Shown here piece after piece: positions 42,806 to 51,339 of a stretch of DNA of 51,621 nt. Origin of the DNA: an uncultured Lachnospiraceae bacterium (lineage in GTDB: Bacteria > Bacillota > Clostridia > Lachnospirales > Lachnospiraceae); assembly GCA_949948715.1 (NCBI GenBank), contig CATLGW010000016.1, positions 1-51,621 on the forward strand. The letters are read 5' to 3'. The notes beneath the pieces are model-generated. The model did no database searches, had not been told where the DNA came from, and worked only from the letters and a program-made list of their open reading frames with translations. The position numbers were made by a program, and so were the translations under genes. Position 1 is the stretch's first letter; each line of letters starts with the position of its first letter.

Positions 42806-43922
42806 ACAGATGTTGGAAGAATCATTGAAAACAATACGGTCAGGAGAGGTAGTTGAGGGTACAGTCATCGATGTGAAGCCGGAAGAAATTATCCTTAACA
42901 TCGGATACAAGTCCGATGGCATTCTTACCAAGAATGAGTATACCAACGATTCCAGCGTAGACCTGACCACTGTGGCCAAGGTGGGAGACACCATGGAGGT
43001 GAAGGTTCTCAAGGTGAACGACGGCGAGGGACAGGTTCTCCTCACCTACAAGCGTCTGGCTGCGGACAGAGGGAATAAGAGAATCGAGGAAGCATACAAT
43101 AATAGAGAGGTGCTGAAAGCCGTGGTGACCCAGGTGCTCAACGGCGGTTTAAGCGTGATTGTGGACGAGGTCAGAATCTTTATTCCCGCCAGCCTGGTAT
43201 CCGATTCCTATGAGAAGGATCTGAATAAGTATGCCGGTCAGGAGATTGAATTTGTGATCAGCGAGTACAATCCCAAGAGACGCAGATACATCGGCGACCG
43301 CAAGCAGCTTCTGGTGGCCAAGAAGGCGGAGCTTCAGAAGGAGCTTTTCGAGCGGATCCAGGAGGGCGACATTGTGGAGGGCGTTGTCAAGAACGTCACC
43401 GATTTCGGAGCTTTCGTGGATCTGGGCGGAGCGGACGGTCTGCTTCACATTTCCGAGATGTCCTGGGGCAGAGTAGAGCACCCCAAGAAGGTGTTCAAGG
43501 TTGGCGATAAGCTGAATGTTCAGATCAAGGAGATCAACGGCAGCAAGATCGCGCTGTCCTTGAAGTTTGACGATGAGAATCCCTGGAAGGACGCTGCCTC
43601 CAAGTATGCCGCAGGCAATGTGGTGACGGGCAAGGTTGCCAGGATGACGGACTTCGGAGCTTTCGTGGAGCTGGAGCCCGGCGTGGACGCGCTGCTTCAT
43701 GTTTCTCAGATCGCTAAGGAGCATATTGAGAAGCCCTCCGATGTGCTGAGCGTGGGAGAGGAAGTGACTGCCAAGATCGTGGATTTCAACGAGACGGACA
43801 GAAAGATTTCACTGAGCATTAAGGCCTTGACGGCTCCCGAGCCCAGAGAGGTAAGAGAGGATGCGGACGTTGTCTCCGTGGATATCGACGCTGTGATCGC
43901 AGGGGAGAGTGCGGAGGAGTAA
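42786..43922 (+). CDS. rpsA: 30S ribosomal protein S1 (short, four S1 domains)
   Basis: A 378-residue protein with four S1 RNA-binding domains, at about 20-90, 105-172, 190-260 and 275-345. The clearest are domain 3 (EGDIVEGVVKNVTDFGAFVD, LGGADGLLHISEMSW) and domain 4 (GKVARMTDFGAFVELEPGVD, ALLHVSQIA). The acidic C-terminal tail is typical of Firmicute S1-like proteins. The ATG at 42786 follows GAGGAGG inside the ispH end. It binds mRNA and assists translation or acts in RNA metabolism; the short form may not be equivalent to E. coli S1. Confidence 0.94.
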   Translation: MSELNFEQMLEESLKTIRSGEVVEGTVIDVKPEEIILNIGYKSDGILTKNEYTNDSSVDLTTVAKVGDTMEVKVLKVNDGEGQVLLTYKRLAADRGNKRIEEAYNNREVLKAVVTQVLNGGLSVIVDEVRIFIPASLVSDSYEKDLNKYAGQEIEFVISEYNPKRRRYIGDRKQLLVAKKAELQKELFERIQEGDIVEGVVKNVTDFGAFVDLGGADGLLHISEMSWGRVEHPKKVFKVGDKLNVQIKEINGSKIALSLKFDDENPWKDAASKYAAGNVVTGKVARMTDFGAFVELEPGVDALLHVSQIAKEHIEKPSDVLSVGEEVTAKIVDFNETDRKISLSIKALTAPEPREVREDADVVSVDIDAVIAGESAEE

Positions 43923-43969
43923 TTCCGGCATATGCCGGGCCGCTTTCATTTGTTAGAATTCAGAATGGG

Positions 43970-44755
43970 ATGATGAGCATGACATACGATTATGAGTATC
44001 TCAAGAAGGAAGTATTTGCGCTGACCTCTGTGGATCTGAACGCATACAAGGAAAAGCAGATGAAGCGCCGTATCGACACCCTGATCAACAAGCACAAGAT
44101 TGTGGGATATGACAAGTATGTGCAGGCTCTGAAGACTGACAGGGCCAAGTTTGAGGAGTTTATCAACTATATCACGATCAATGTGTCGGAATTTTACCGC
44201 AATCCGGATCAGTGGAAGCTTATGGATGAGAAGATTATCCCTGAGCTCATTGGGAAGTTTGGCAAGAATCTCAAGATCTGGAGTGCGGCCTGTTCCACGG
44301 GAGACGAGCCTTACTCTTTGGTTATGGCTCTCTCCAGGCATATTCCGCTGAACCAGATCAAGATTATGGCTACGGATCTTGATAAACAGGTGATTGCCAA
44401 AGCCAAATTGGGTCTGTACGGAGAAAAGAGTATTGCCGCTGTGCCGGAGGACTTCAAGAAGAAGTACTTTACCAAGGTGGGACCCTCCTACAAGATCGCG
44501 GACGAGATCAAGGCCCGGGTGGAATTCAAGGAGCACAATCTGTTGAAGGATGCCTATCCCACCGATTATCATATGATCGTGTGCCGCAATGTGCTGATTT
44601 ACTTTACGGAGGAGGCTAAGGACGAGGTATTCCGCAAATTCAGCAAGGCTCTTTCCAAAGGCGGTATCATGTTTATCGGCAGCACCGAGCAGATTATCAA
44701 CTGCAAGGATGTGGGATTTGAGAGAAAGAGCTCCTTCTATTACGAGAAGCCCTAG
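43970..44755 (+). CDS. cheR: CheR-type protein-glutamate methyltransferase
   Basis: A 261-residue SAM-dependent methyltransferase that methylates chemoreceptor glutamates. The N-terminal helical domain has YKEKQMKRRIDTLINKHKI and INVSEFYRNPDQW. The SAM domain has IWSAACSTGDEPYSLVMAL, IMATDLDKQVIAKAKLGLY, VCRNVLIYF and ALSKGGIMFIGSTE. Starts are possible at 43970, 43973 or 43979; all have poor ribosome binding sites (AATGGG). No other chemotaxis gene is adjacent. Confidence 0.93.
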   Translation: MMSMTYDYEYLKKEVFALTSVDLNAYKEKQMKRRIDTLINKHKIVGYDKYVQALKTDRAKFEEFINYITINVSEFYRNPDQWKLMDEKIIPELIGKFGKNLKIWSAACSTGDEPYSLVMALSRHIPLNQIKIMATDLDKQVIAKAKLGLYGEKSIAAVPEDFKKKYFTKVGPSYKIADEIKARVEFKEHNLLKDAYPTDYHMIVCRNVLIYFTEEAKDEVFRKFSKALSKGGIMFIGSTEQIINCKDVGFERKSSFYYEKP

Positions 44756-44822
44756 CTAAACTACATAAAATGTGACAGCCTGAAATATGTGCGGGCGGAC
44801 CTGACGGTTCGTCCGCGCTGTA

Positions 44823-44856
44823 AAAAACGGCACAGCCCTGTGGCTATGCCGTTTTT
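44823..44856. terminator. Bidirectional terminator between cheR and the nuclease gene
   Basis: A stem of 15 bases per arm (44823-44837 with 44842-44856, one C-A mismatch) with a 4-nt loop. The AAAAA and TTTTT ends make it symmetrical, serving both convergent genes. A GCGGAC/GTCCGC hairpin lies just before it. Confidence 0.88.
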
Positions 44857-44887
44857 GTAGTGCGTAATCTTTGATCGAGAATAAATC

Positions 44888-45991
44888 TCAGAATGTTGTG
44901 ACAATCATGGCGAGGACATGGTTGGCGTATGCGGTAAATCCCGGGCGATTGCGTTTCATTTCGTCTGTCAGCTCAAAGAACAGCTCCCTGCTCTTGTAAT
45001 CCCGCTTGAAAAAGGGCTCGAAGAGGAGATTCCACTGGGGCAGGTATTGGGAAAATTTCCTGGTATAGCAGTTGGAAGCGGTGGCCTGGAGACGGTGTTC
45101 TCTGTCCACAAAGGTGGCCACGGATTTGTGCAGCGCAATATCCTCCGTGGGGAGGTAGTAGTAGTCCTGGTAATTGGAGTAAAAATACTTTAATTCCTCC
45201 TCGTAGATGGGAATCTTCAGCGTGGCTTCCGTGCCGTTGCCGTGGAAGTAGCAGCCGTTTGCCAAGGCGGACACAGGACGGGGAAGGGGCGTGGGCAGGG
45301 TGAGGGTGATGAGCAGTTCCTTTCGCCTGCTGCCGCTGTAATCCCGGTAGGTGTTGGCCTGTACCTTGCGGGCCTTGACGCTCTCATTGAACATATCGTA
45401 GTAGGCCAGCATGGGAAGAACCTCCAGCATTCCCCTCAGATCGTCCGCGTTGTGGAGAAAGAGAGATTTTTCCGCAAATTCGGAGGGGGTCTTCAGGTAA
45501 TCGTGGTAAATACCGATCAGTTCCCCGCCGGAGAAGACGTCCGTGCGGTTGATTCCCAAAAACTGCTCCAGAGTTTTCTGCTTGCAGTTGGGGAGCTTCA
45601 GAAAATATTTGTAGGGGGAAACCCTCTTGTACAGGTCTATTCCCTCCAGATGGTCAAAGGAGTAGGGCAGGTCGTACTGTCTGCACTTTTGGGCCAGGAA
45701 GGGCAGATCAAAATTGTTGCCGTTGAAATGGATCAAAAAGCGGAAGGACACGGCAAAATCAAAAAAGGCGTCCAGCAGCACAACTTCCTCGCCGTAATTT
45801 TCCGCCATCCACTGTATGGTCCGCCACTTCCCGAATTCATAATATGCGCAGCCGATCAGATAGAGATAGGAGGATTTGGCGGTAAAACCGGTGGTCTCTA
45901 TATCCAGAAACAGGATTTGCTCCGGGGGAGCCAGTGTCTCCAGAGGATAGGATATGGCAAAAGGTTCTATGGTTTCTTCTGAAATTCTCAT
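44888..45991 (-). CDS. YprB-like RNase H-fold (DEDD) exonuclease
   Basis: A 367-residue protein. The N-terminal about 200 residues form a ribonuclease H-like exonuclease domain with DEDD-type motifs: LFLDIETTGF (first Asp and Glu), LIHFNGNNFDLPFL (FNG..FD) and HNADDLRGMLEV (last Asp with His). The C-terminal half is uncharacterised (a repeat of Tyr-rich helices). It matches the YprB/RNase_H_2 family of Firmicutes, of unknown substrate. The ATG at 45991 has GAGGAAG upstream on the minus strand; an ATG four codons earlier (46003) does not. Monocistronic. Confidence 0.85.
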   Translation of the reverse strand: MRISEETIEPFAISYPLETLAPPEQILFLDIETTGFTAKSSYLYLIGCAYYEFGKWRTIQWMAENYGEEVVLLDAFFDFAVSFRFLIHFNGNNFDLPFLAQKCRQYDLPYSFDHLEGIDLYKRVSPYKYFLKLPNCKQKTLEQFLGINRTDVFSGGELIGIYHDYLKTPSEFAEKSLFLHNADDLRGMLEVLPMLAYYDMFNESVKARKVQANTYRDYSGSRRKELLITLTLPTPLPRPVSALANGCYFHGNGTEATLKIPIYEEELKYFYSNYQDYYYLPTEDIALHKSVATFVDREHRLQATASNCYTRKFSQYLPQWNLLFEPFFKRDYKSRELFFELTDEMKRNRPGFTAYANHVLAMIVTTF

Positions 45992-46112
45992 AGGCTTCCT
46001 CATTTCCGGGCGGCCGGTCCGCCCCCTGTGATGAACTGGTTACTGTCCGCTCCCGAAGGGGAGAAAGTAACTGACTATATCATAGCATAAAAATTAAAAA
46101 TGCAGTAGTATT

Positions 46113-46140
46113 TTGCAAAAAAAAATAGTATATTTAACAT
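46113..46140 (+). promoter_or_regulatory. Possible promoter of the rnf operon
   Basis: TTGCAA (46113-46118) and TAACAT (46135-46140) with 16-bp spacing in an A/T-rich stretch between the divergent nuclease and rnfC genes. The match is moderate, but it is the best candidate in the 235-bp gap. Confidence 0.4.
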
Positions 46141-46226
46141 AAGATAATCGCACAGAATGCGCAGGGGACACCTTGGAGCAGCCATGTGCGGATTGTGACA
46201 GAGGACTTGGAAAGGAATGGAAGTGT

Positions 46227-47546
46227 ATGGCAAAGTTTACGTTTGTGGGCGGTATCCATCCCTATGACGGCAAGGAGCTTTCAAAGGACAAGCCGATTAG
46301 GGATATTCTGCCCGGAAAGGAGCTGGTGTATCCCTTGTCCCAGCATATAGGGGCTCCGGCAAAGGCGATTGTGGCCAAGGGAGACAGGGTGCTGGCGGGC
46401 CAGAAAATTGCGGAGAGCGGCGGTTTTGTTTCGGCTCCCGTCCATGCGTCCGTGTCCGGCATTGTGAAGGCCATCGAGCCCAGGAGAGTGGTCACGGGGG
46501 ATCTGGTGACCAGCGTGGTGGTGGAGAACGACGAGAAATATGAGGAGACGGCGGCGGCTCCCTGTAAGCCCTGGGATACCATGGACGGGAAGGAAATTGT
46601 GAATGCCGTGGGGGAGGCCGGTATCGTGGGTATGGGAGGAGCCGGATTTCCCACCCATGTGAAGCTTTCGCCCAAGGAGCCGGAAAAAATCGACTGTGTG
46701 ATCGTAAACTGTGCGGAGTGCGAGCCCTATCTGACCTCCGATTACCGAAGGATGCTGGAGGAGCCGGAGAAGCTGGTGACCGGACTGCGGATTATGCTGC
46801 GTGTTTTCGGCAGAGCCAGGGGAATCTTTGCGGTGGAGGACAATAAGCCGGACTGTATCGCCCTGTTAAGGAAGCTCACAAAGGATGACGACGGTATCAG
46901 TGTGAGGCCTCTGGTCACAAAATATCCCCAGGGTGCGGAGAGACAGTTGATCTATGCCGTCACCGGAAGAAGGATCAATTCCTCCATGCTTCCTGCGGAT
47001 GCGGGCTGTGTGGTGAACAATGTGGACACGGTGGCCGCCGTGTGCAGGGCAGTGACCACGGGACGGCCGCTGACGGAGCGCATCGTCACTGTCACGGGGG
47101 ACGCCGTGAGAGAACCCCAAAATTTCCGTGTGCGGATCGGTATGAGCTACGGGGAGCTGGCGGAGGCCGCGGGAGGCTTTAAGGAGCCGCCCCAGAAGAT
47201 AATCTGCGGGGGGCCCATGATGGGCTTTGCCATGTTTGGGCTGGATGTGCCCACTACAAAGACTTCCACGGCGCTGTTAGCCTTTTCCCGGGATGAGGTA
47301 TCGGCCAAGGAGACGGGGCCCTGCATCAACTGCGGACGCTGCCTGGAGGTGTGCCCCGGCAGGGTGATGCCCAGCAGGCTGGCGGATTATGCCGCTCACT
47401 TTGACGAGGAGGCATTTCTTAGAAATCACGGCATGGAGTGCTGCGAATGCGGCTGCTGCAGCTATGTGTGCCCGGCGGGGAGACCGCTGACCCAGCAGAT
47501 CAAATCCATGCGAAAAATACAGCTTGCCAAGAAGAAAAAGAAGTAG
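46227..47546 (+). CDS. rnfC: Rnf complex subunit C (NADH-oxidising)
   Basis: A 439-residue subunit linking NAD(H) to the membrane ferredoxin:NAD+ oxidoreductase. The N-terminal sandwich-hybrid (FTFVGGIHPYDGKELSKDKP) is followed by the NADH/FMN Rossmann-like part GIVGMGGAGFPTHVKLSPKE, NCAECEPYLTSDYRRM and EDNKPDC. Two [4Fe-4S] motifs follow (CINCGRCLEVCP and CCECGCCSYVCPAGRPL), then a Lys-rich tail. ATG 46227 follows GGAAAGGAATGGAAG; the longer frame from 46173 adds a Cys-rich stretch not seen in RnfC. Confidence 0.96.
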   Translation: MAKFTFVGGIHPYDGKELSKDKPIRDILPGKELVYPLSQHIGAPAKAIVAKGDRVLAGQKIAESGGFVSAPVHASVSGIVKAIEPRRVVTGDLVTSVVVENDEKYEETAAAPCKPWDTMDGKEIVNAVGEAGIVGMGGAGFPTHVKLSPKEPEKIDCVIVNCAECEPYLTSDYRRMLEEPEKLVTGLRIMLRVFGRARGIFAVEDNKPDCIALLRKLTKDDDGISVRPLVTKYPQGAERQLIYAVTGRRINSSMLPADAGCVVNNVDTVAAVCRAVTTGRPLTERIVTVTGDAVREPQNFRVRIGMSYGELAEAAGGFKEPPQKIICGGPMMGFAMFGLDVPTTKTSTALLAFSRDEVSAKETGPCINCGRCLEVCPGRVMPSRLADYAAHFDEEAFLRNHGMECCECGCCSYVCPAGRPLTQQIKSMRKIQLAKKKKK

Positions 47547-47558
47547 GGGGACGAAAGG

Positions 47559-48491
47559 ATGGATGAATTGTATAAGGTGTCGTCAAATCCGCATATTCGC
47601 TCCAGGGTTTCCACCGGCGGGATTATGCTGACGGTGATCATTGCTCTGCTGCCTGCCGCCGGGTTCGGAATCTTTCATTTCGGCATCAGGGCGGGGGCGG
47701 TGATACTTGTGACGGTGGCCAGCACAGTGCTGACGGAGGCTCTGTTTGGACTGTATAAGAAAAAGCTCACCGTCACGGACCTGTCCGCGGTGGTGACCGG
47801 GCTTTTGCTGGCGCTTAATTTGCCGGTGGGAATTCCCCTGTGGATGGCGGCGCTGGGCGGTGTGTTTTCCATATTGGTGGTGAAGATGCTCTTTGGCGGT
47901 CTGGGACAGAATTTTATGAATCCCGCGTTGGCGGCAAGATGCTTCCTGTTGATTTCCTTTCCGGTGCAGATGACGGACTTTTCCTACGATGCCTGTACGG
48001 GAGCCACGCCTTTGGCGGCGCTTAAGGCCGGGGAGGACGTGAATGTGCTTGACATGATCACGGGACAGACTATGGGGACTATCGGGGAGACTTCCATGAT
48101 CGCCCTATTGGCGGGAGCCTGCTTATTGCTTCTCTTCGGTGTCATAGATCTGCGGATACCGGGGAGTTATCTGGTGACTTTTCTGCTGTTTGCGGGTATC
48201 TTCGGGGGACATGGCTTTTCTCCCGCTTATCTCTCCGCTCAGCTTGCGGGGGGCGGTCTGATGCTGGGAGCCTTCTTTATGGCCACGGACTATGTGACCA
48301 GGCCCATCACGGTGAAGGGCCAGTATCTGTACGGTATCTTTCTGGGACTGATGACAGGGATTTTCCGCATCTTCGGTCCCGGTGCCGAGGGCGTATCCTA
48401 CGCCATCATCCTGGGCAATCTGCTGGTTCCTTTGATTGAGAGGGTGACCCTGCCGAAGCCCTTCGGATACAGGAAGGGAGGCGCGGCATGA
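47559..48491 (+). CDS. rnfD: Rnf complex subunit D
   Basis: A 310-residue membrane subunit with about nine TM helices. The covalent FMN threonine motif is TGATPLAALK. SSNPHIRSRVSTGGIMLTVI and GGLGQNFMNPALAARCFLLI are typical of the RnfD/NqrB family that couples electron flow to Na+ or H+ transport. It starts 12 bp after rnfC with a ribosome binding site (GGGGGACGAAAGG) and overlaps rnfG by 4 bp (ATGA). Confidence 0.96.
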   Translation: MDELYKVSSNPHIRSRVSTGGIMLTVIIALLPAAGFGIFHFGIRAGAVILVTVASTVLTEALFGLYKKKLTVTDLSAVVTGLLLALNLPVGIPLWMAALGGVFSILVVKMLFGGLGQNFMNPALAARCFLLISFPVQMTDFSYDACTGATPLAALKAGEDVNVLDMITGQTMGTIGETSMIALLAGACLLLLFGVIDLRIPGSYLVTFLLFAGIFGGHGFSPAYLSAQLAGGGLMLGAFFMATDYVTRPITVKGQYLYGIFLGLMTGIFRIFGPGAEGVSYAIILGNLLVPLIERVTLPKPFGYRKGGAA

Positions 48492-49111
48492 AAAAGACGG
48501 AAGATTTGAAGGTGATGCTTAAGGAGGCGGGAATCCTGTTCGTCATTACGCTGTTCTCCGGTTTGATGCTGGGGTTTGTGTATGAGCTTACCAAGGAGCC
48601 CATCAGACTGCAGGAGGAGCGGGCGGTTCAGGAGGCGTGCGCCGCCGTATTTCAGGATGCGGCAGCGTTTGAGGAGCTCGCCTACGAGCCGGATGAGGAT
48701 TTGCGCGTTCAGCTTTCGGCCCAGGGGGTCAGGATAGGCTCCGTGTACGAGGCCAGGGACACTGCGGGCAGTCTGATGGGGTATGTGATAGAATCTGCCT
48801 CCACGGAAGGGTACGGGGGCAACATAGTGCTGTATTTGGGTGTGGCCCTGGACGGAACGTTAAACGATATCTCGATTCTGGAGATCTCCGAGACTCCCGG
48901 CCTGGGAATGAAGGCGGAGGAGGTTCTGGCTCCTCAGTTCCACGGCAGACGGGCGGAGGCGTTTACATACACGAAGTCGGGAAGCCGGGGTGACAGCGAG
49001 ATCGACGCCATCAGCGGGGCCACCGTCACCACAAGCGCGGTGACCGAAGCGGTCAACGGAGGGCTTAAGGTGGCGGCGGAGCTGATAGAGGGAGGTGGAA
49101 GCCATGAATAG
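48488..49111 (+). CDS. rnfG: Rnf complex subunit G
   Basis: A 207-residue protein. One N-terminal TM (about 15-35) is followed by an extracytoplasmic FMN-binding domain with the flavinylation motif SGATVTTSAV, in which Thr is the FMN attachment site. ISEIDAISG-like context and ETPGLGMKA are conserved. It carries electrons on the outer side between RnfD and RnfE/A. The 3' end overlaps rnfE by 8 bp. Confidence 0.95.
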   Translation: MKKTEDLKVMLKEAGILFVITLFSGLMLGFVYELTKEPIRLQEERAVQEACAAVFQDAAAFEELAYEPDEDLRVQLSAQGVRIGSVYEARDTAGSLMGYVIESASTEGYGGNIVLYLGVALDGTLNDISILEISETPGLGMKAEEVLAPQFHGRRAEAFTYTKSGSRGDSEIDAISGATVTTSAVTEAVNGGLKVAAELIEGGGSHE

Positions 49112-49865
49112 AGCCGGAGAGAGGCTTTACAACGGAATTGTGAAGGAAAATCCTACCTTTGTGCTGATGCTGGGTATGTGTCCCACTCTGGCAGTCACCG
49201 CCTATGCCGTAAACGGGCTGGGTATGGGGCTTGCCACCACAGTGGTGTTGGCTTTGAGCAATTTGATCATATCCCTGCTTCGGGGGGTGATTCCCAACCG
49301 CATCAGGATACCGGCCTTTATTGTGATCATCGCCTCCTTTGTGACGGTGATACAGCTCCTTTTGCAGGCATACCTGCCTTCCCTGAATAAGGCGTTGGGG
49401 GTATATATCCCTCTGATTGTGGTGAACTGCATTATCCTGGGCAGGGCAGAGAGCTATGCCTACGGCAATCCGCCCGTTCCCTCCCTCTTTGACGGCCTGG
49501 GTATGGGGCTTGGCTTCACGGCGGCTCTGACCTGTATCGGCGCCGTTCGGGAAATTTTGGCACAGGGAAGCCTGTTTGGATATGATATAATGCCGGAAGG
49601 GTACATAACCATAAATATTTTCGGTGTGGCTCCCGGGGCATTCTTTGTGCTGGCAGCTCTCACCGCCCTTCAGAATTATGTGCGGATTGTGGGAAAGCGA
49701 AAGGGCAGAGAGTACAGAAAGCTGCAGTCGGGCTGCAGCGAGGACTGTATGAACTGCTCCGATACGGGATGTGCCCGGAGGTTTTATGACAACGGCTCCG
49801 GGCAGACTGCGGGGTCCGACGGCACGGCGCTGTCAGTGACGGATCTGGACGAGGAGGATCGATAG
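49104..49865 (+). CDS. rnfE: Rnf complex subunit E, with cysteine-rich tail
   Basis: A 253-residue protein with six TM helices. The two conserved intramembrane half-sites each have a Cys (Cys26 in LGMCPTLAVT and Cys109 in VVNCIILGRAESYAY), which with RnfA hold the membrane [2Fe-2S] cluster. Beyond the last TM (about residue 195) lies a hydrophilic tail of about 55 residues with Cys211, Cys215, Cys218 and Cys223 (CSEDCMNCSDTGC), a possible metal or Fe-S site, and an acidic end. The ATG at 49104 follows GGGAGGTGG; a GTG at 49095 is less likely. Confidence 0.94.
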   Translation: MNRAGERLYNGIVKENPTFVLMLGMCPTLAVTAYAVNGLGMGLATTVVLALSNLIISLLRGVIPNRIRIPAFIVIIASFVTVIQLLLQAYLPSLNKALGVYIPLIVVNCIILGRAESYAYGNPPVPSLFDGLGMGLGFTAALTCIGAVREILAQGSLFGYDIMPEGYITINIFGVAPGAFFVLAALTALQNYVRIVGKRKGREYRKLQSGCSEDCMNCSDTGCARRFYDNGSGQTAGSDGTALSVTDLDEEDR

Positions 49866-50450
49866 ATGGACGGTGTGAAGGAATTGTTGATACTGTTGGT
49901 GGGCTCCTCCTTGGTCAGCAATGTGGTGCTGAGCCAGTTTTTGGGCCTGTGTCCCTTTCTGGGAGTGTCTAAGAAGGTGAAGACGGCGGCGGGCATGGGG
50001 ACGGCGGTGATTTTTGTCATTACCCTGGCCAGCGCGGTGGCGGGCGTGATCCATCAATATATTTTAGTTAGGCTGAACATCGCATATCTGGATACCATTG
50101 TCTTTATTCTGGTGATAGCGGCTTTGGTACAGTTTGTGGAGATGTTTTTAAAAAAAGCCATGCCCTCCCTCTATGAGGCGCTAGGCGTATATCTGCCTCT
50201 GATCACCACCAACTGTGCGGTGCTGGGGGTGGCCCTCACCAATGTGCAGCGGGAGTACGGAATCTTACAGGGGGTGGTGAACGGTTTTGCCACGGCTCTG
50301 GGGTTTACCGTGGCCATCGTGATATTAGCCGGTCTGCGGGAGAAGATGGAGTACAATGACATTCCTCAGTCCTTCCGGGGGATGCCCACGGTGCTTTTGA
50401 CGGCAGGGCTGATGGCTATCGCTTTTTGCGGATTTTCGGGTCTGCTGTAG
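49866..50450 (+). CDS. rnfA: Rnf complex subunit A
   Basis: A 194-residue, six-TM partner of RnfE with inverted topology. The conserved cysteines are in LSQFLGLCPFLGVSKK (Cys29) and TTNCAVLGVAL, completing the intramembrane cluster. VQFVEMFLKKAMPSLYEALG is diagnostic. It begins directly after the rnfE stop. Confidence 0.96.
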   Translation: MDGVKELLILLVGSSLVSNVVLSQFLGLCPFLGVSKKVKTAAGMGTAVIFVITLASAVAGVIHQYILVRLNIAYLDTIVFILVIAALVQFVEMFLKKAMPSLYEALGVYLPLITTNCAVLGVALTNVQREYGILQGVVNGFATALGFTVAIVILAGLREKMEYNDIPQSFRGMPTVLLTAGLMAIAFCGFSGLL

Positions 50451-50527
50451 GAGCGGTAATATTGATAGCGTTGGTTTTTGATTTCCTAGATATAAGCGTC
50501 CGTTTCAGCGGACAGATGGGAGCATAT

Positions 50528-51325
50528 ATGAGTGTGACAGGAATCCTTACGGCGGCTGCCGTGGTCGGCATCGTCGGTATCTTTGTCGGGCTTTTTCTCG
50601 GCGTGGCGGGCATCCGCTTCAAGGTGGAGACAGATGAGAGGGAGGAGGCCGTGTTGGCGGCTCTGCCCGGAAACAACTGCGGCGGCTGCGGGTATGCGGG
50701 CTGTTCGGGGCTGGCGGCGGCCATTGCAAAGGGGGAGGCGGCGCCGGGCTCCTGCCCTGTGGGAGGCGAGGCCGTGGCTAAGGAGGTGGCCCGAATTATG
50801 GGAGTCAGCGCGGAGGCTTCCCGGCGGAAGGTTGCCTATGTTCACTGTCAGGGGGACTGTGAGAGGGCAAGGACGGACTACGATTATTGCGGCGTTTTGG
50901 ACTGCCGTATGATGGAGTTTGTGCCCGGGGGCGGCCCCAAGGCCTGCGGCAGTGGTTGTCTGGGGTACGGGACCTGTGTGGAAGCCTGTCCCTTTGACGC
51001 AATCTCGGTGGTAAATGGGGTGGCCAAGGTGGATAGGGAGAAGTGCAAGGCCTGCGGTAAATGTGTGGAGGCCTGTCCGAAGCATTTGATCTCCCTGATT
51101 CCCTATGAGGCCAGGACTGTGGTGGCCTGCAGCTCCCGGGACAAGGGACCTGTGGCCATGAAGGCCTGTCAAACGGCCTGCATCGGCTGCGGCATCTGTG
51201 TGAAAAACTGTCCCAGCCAGGCGGTGAAGGTGGAGGAATTCCATGCAATTATCGATCAGGAGAAGTGCACGGGCTGCGGAGCCTGCGCCGAGAAATGTCC
51301 TAAAAAGGCCATCGTCAGCCTGTAG
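50528..51325 (+). CDS. rnfB: Rnf complex subunit B (ferredoxin-oxidising)
   Basis: A 265-residue subunit that accepts electrons from reduced ferredoxin. An N-terminal TM anchor (GILTAAAVVGIVGIFVGLFL) is followed by the 4Fe-4S domain NNCGGCGYAGCSGLAAAIAK. Then come a cysteine-rich region and ferredoxin-type clusters (GTCVEACP, CKACGKCVEACP, CIGCGICVKNCP, CTGCGACAEKCP). ATG 50528 follows GGGAGC and gives the family N-terminus; the TTG-started frame from 50426 overlaps rnfA and adds a hydrophobic stretch. It is the last rnf gene. Confidence 0.95.
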   Translation: MSVTGILTAAAVVGIVGIFVGLFLGVAGIRFKVETDEREEAVLAALPGNNCGGCGYAGCSGLAAAIAKGEAAPGSCPVGGEAVAKEVARIMGVSAEASRRKVAYVHCQGDCERARTDYDYCGVLDCRMMEFVPGGGPKACGSGCLGYGTCVEACPFDAISVVNGVAKVDREKCKACGKCVEACPKHLISLIPYEARTVVACSSRDKGPVAMKACQTACIGCGICVKNCPSQAVKVEEFHAIIDQEKCTGCGACAEKCPKKAIVSL

Positions 51326-51339
51326 ATTATTATTTGATC

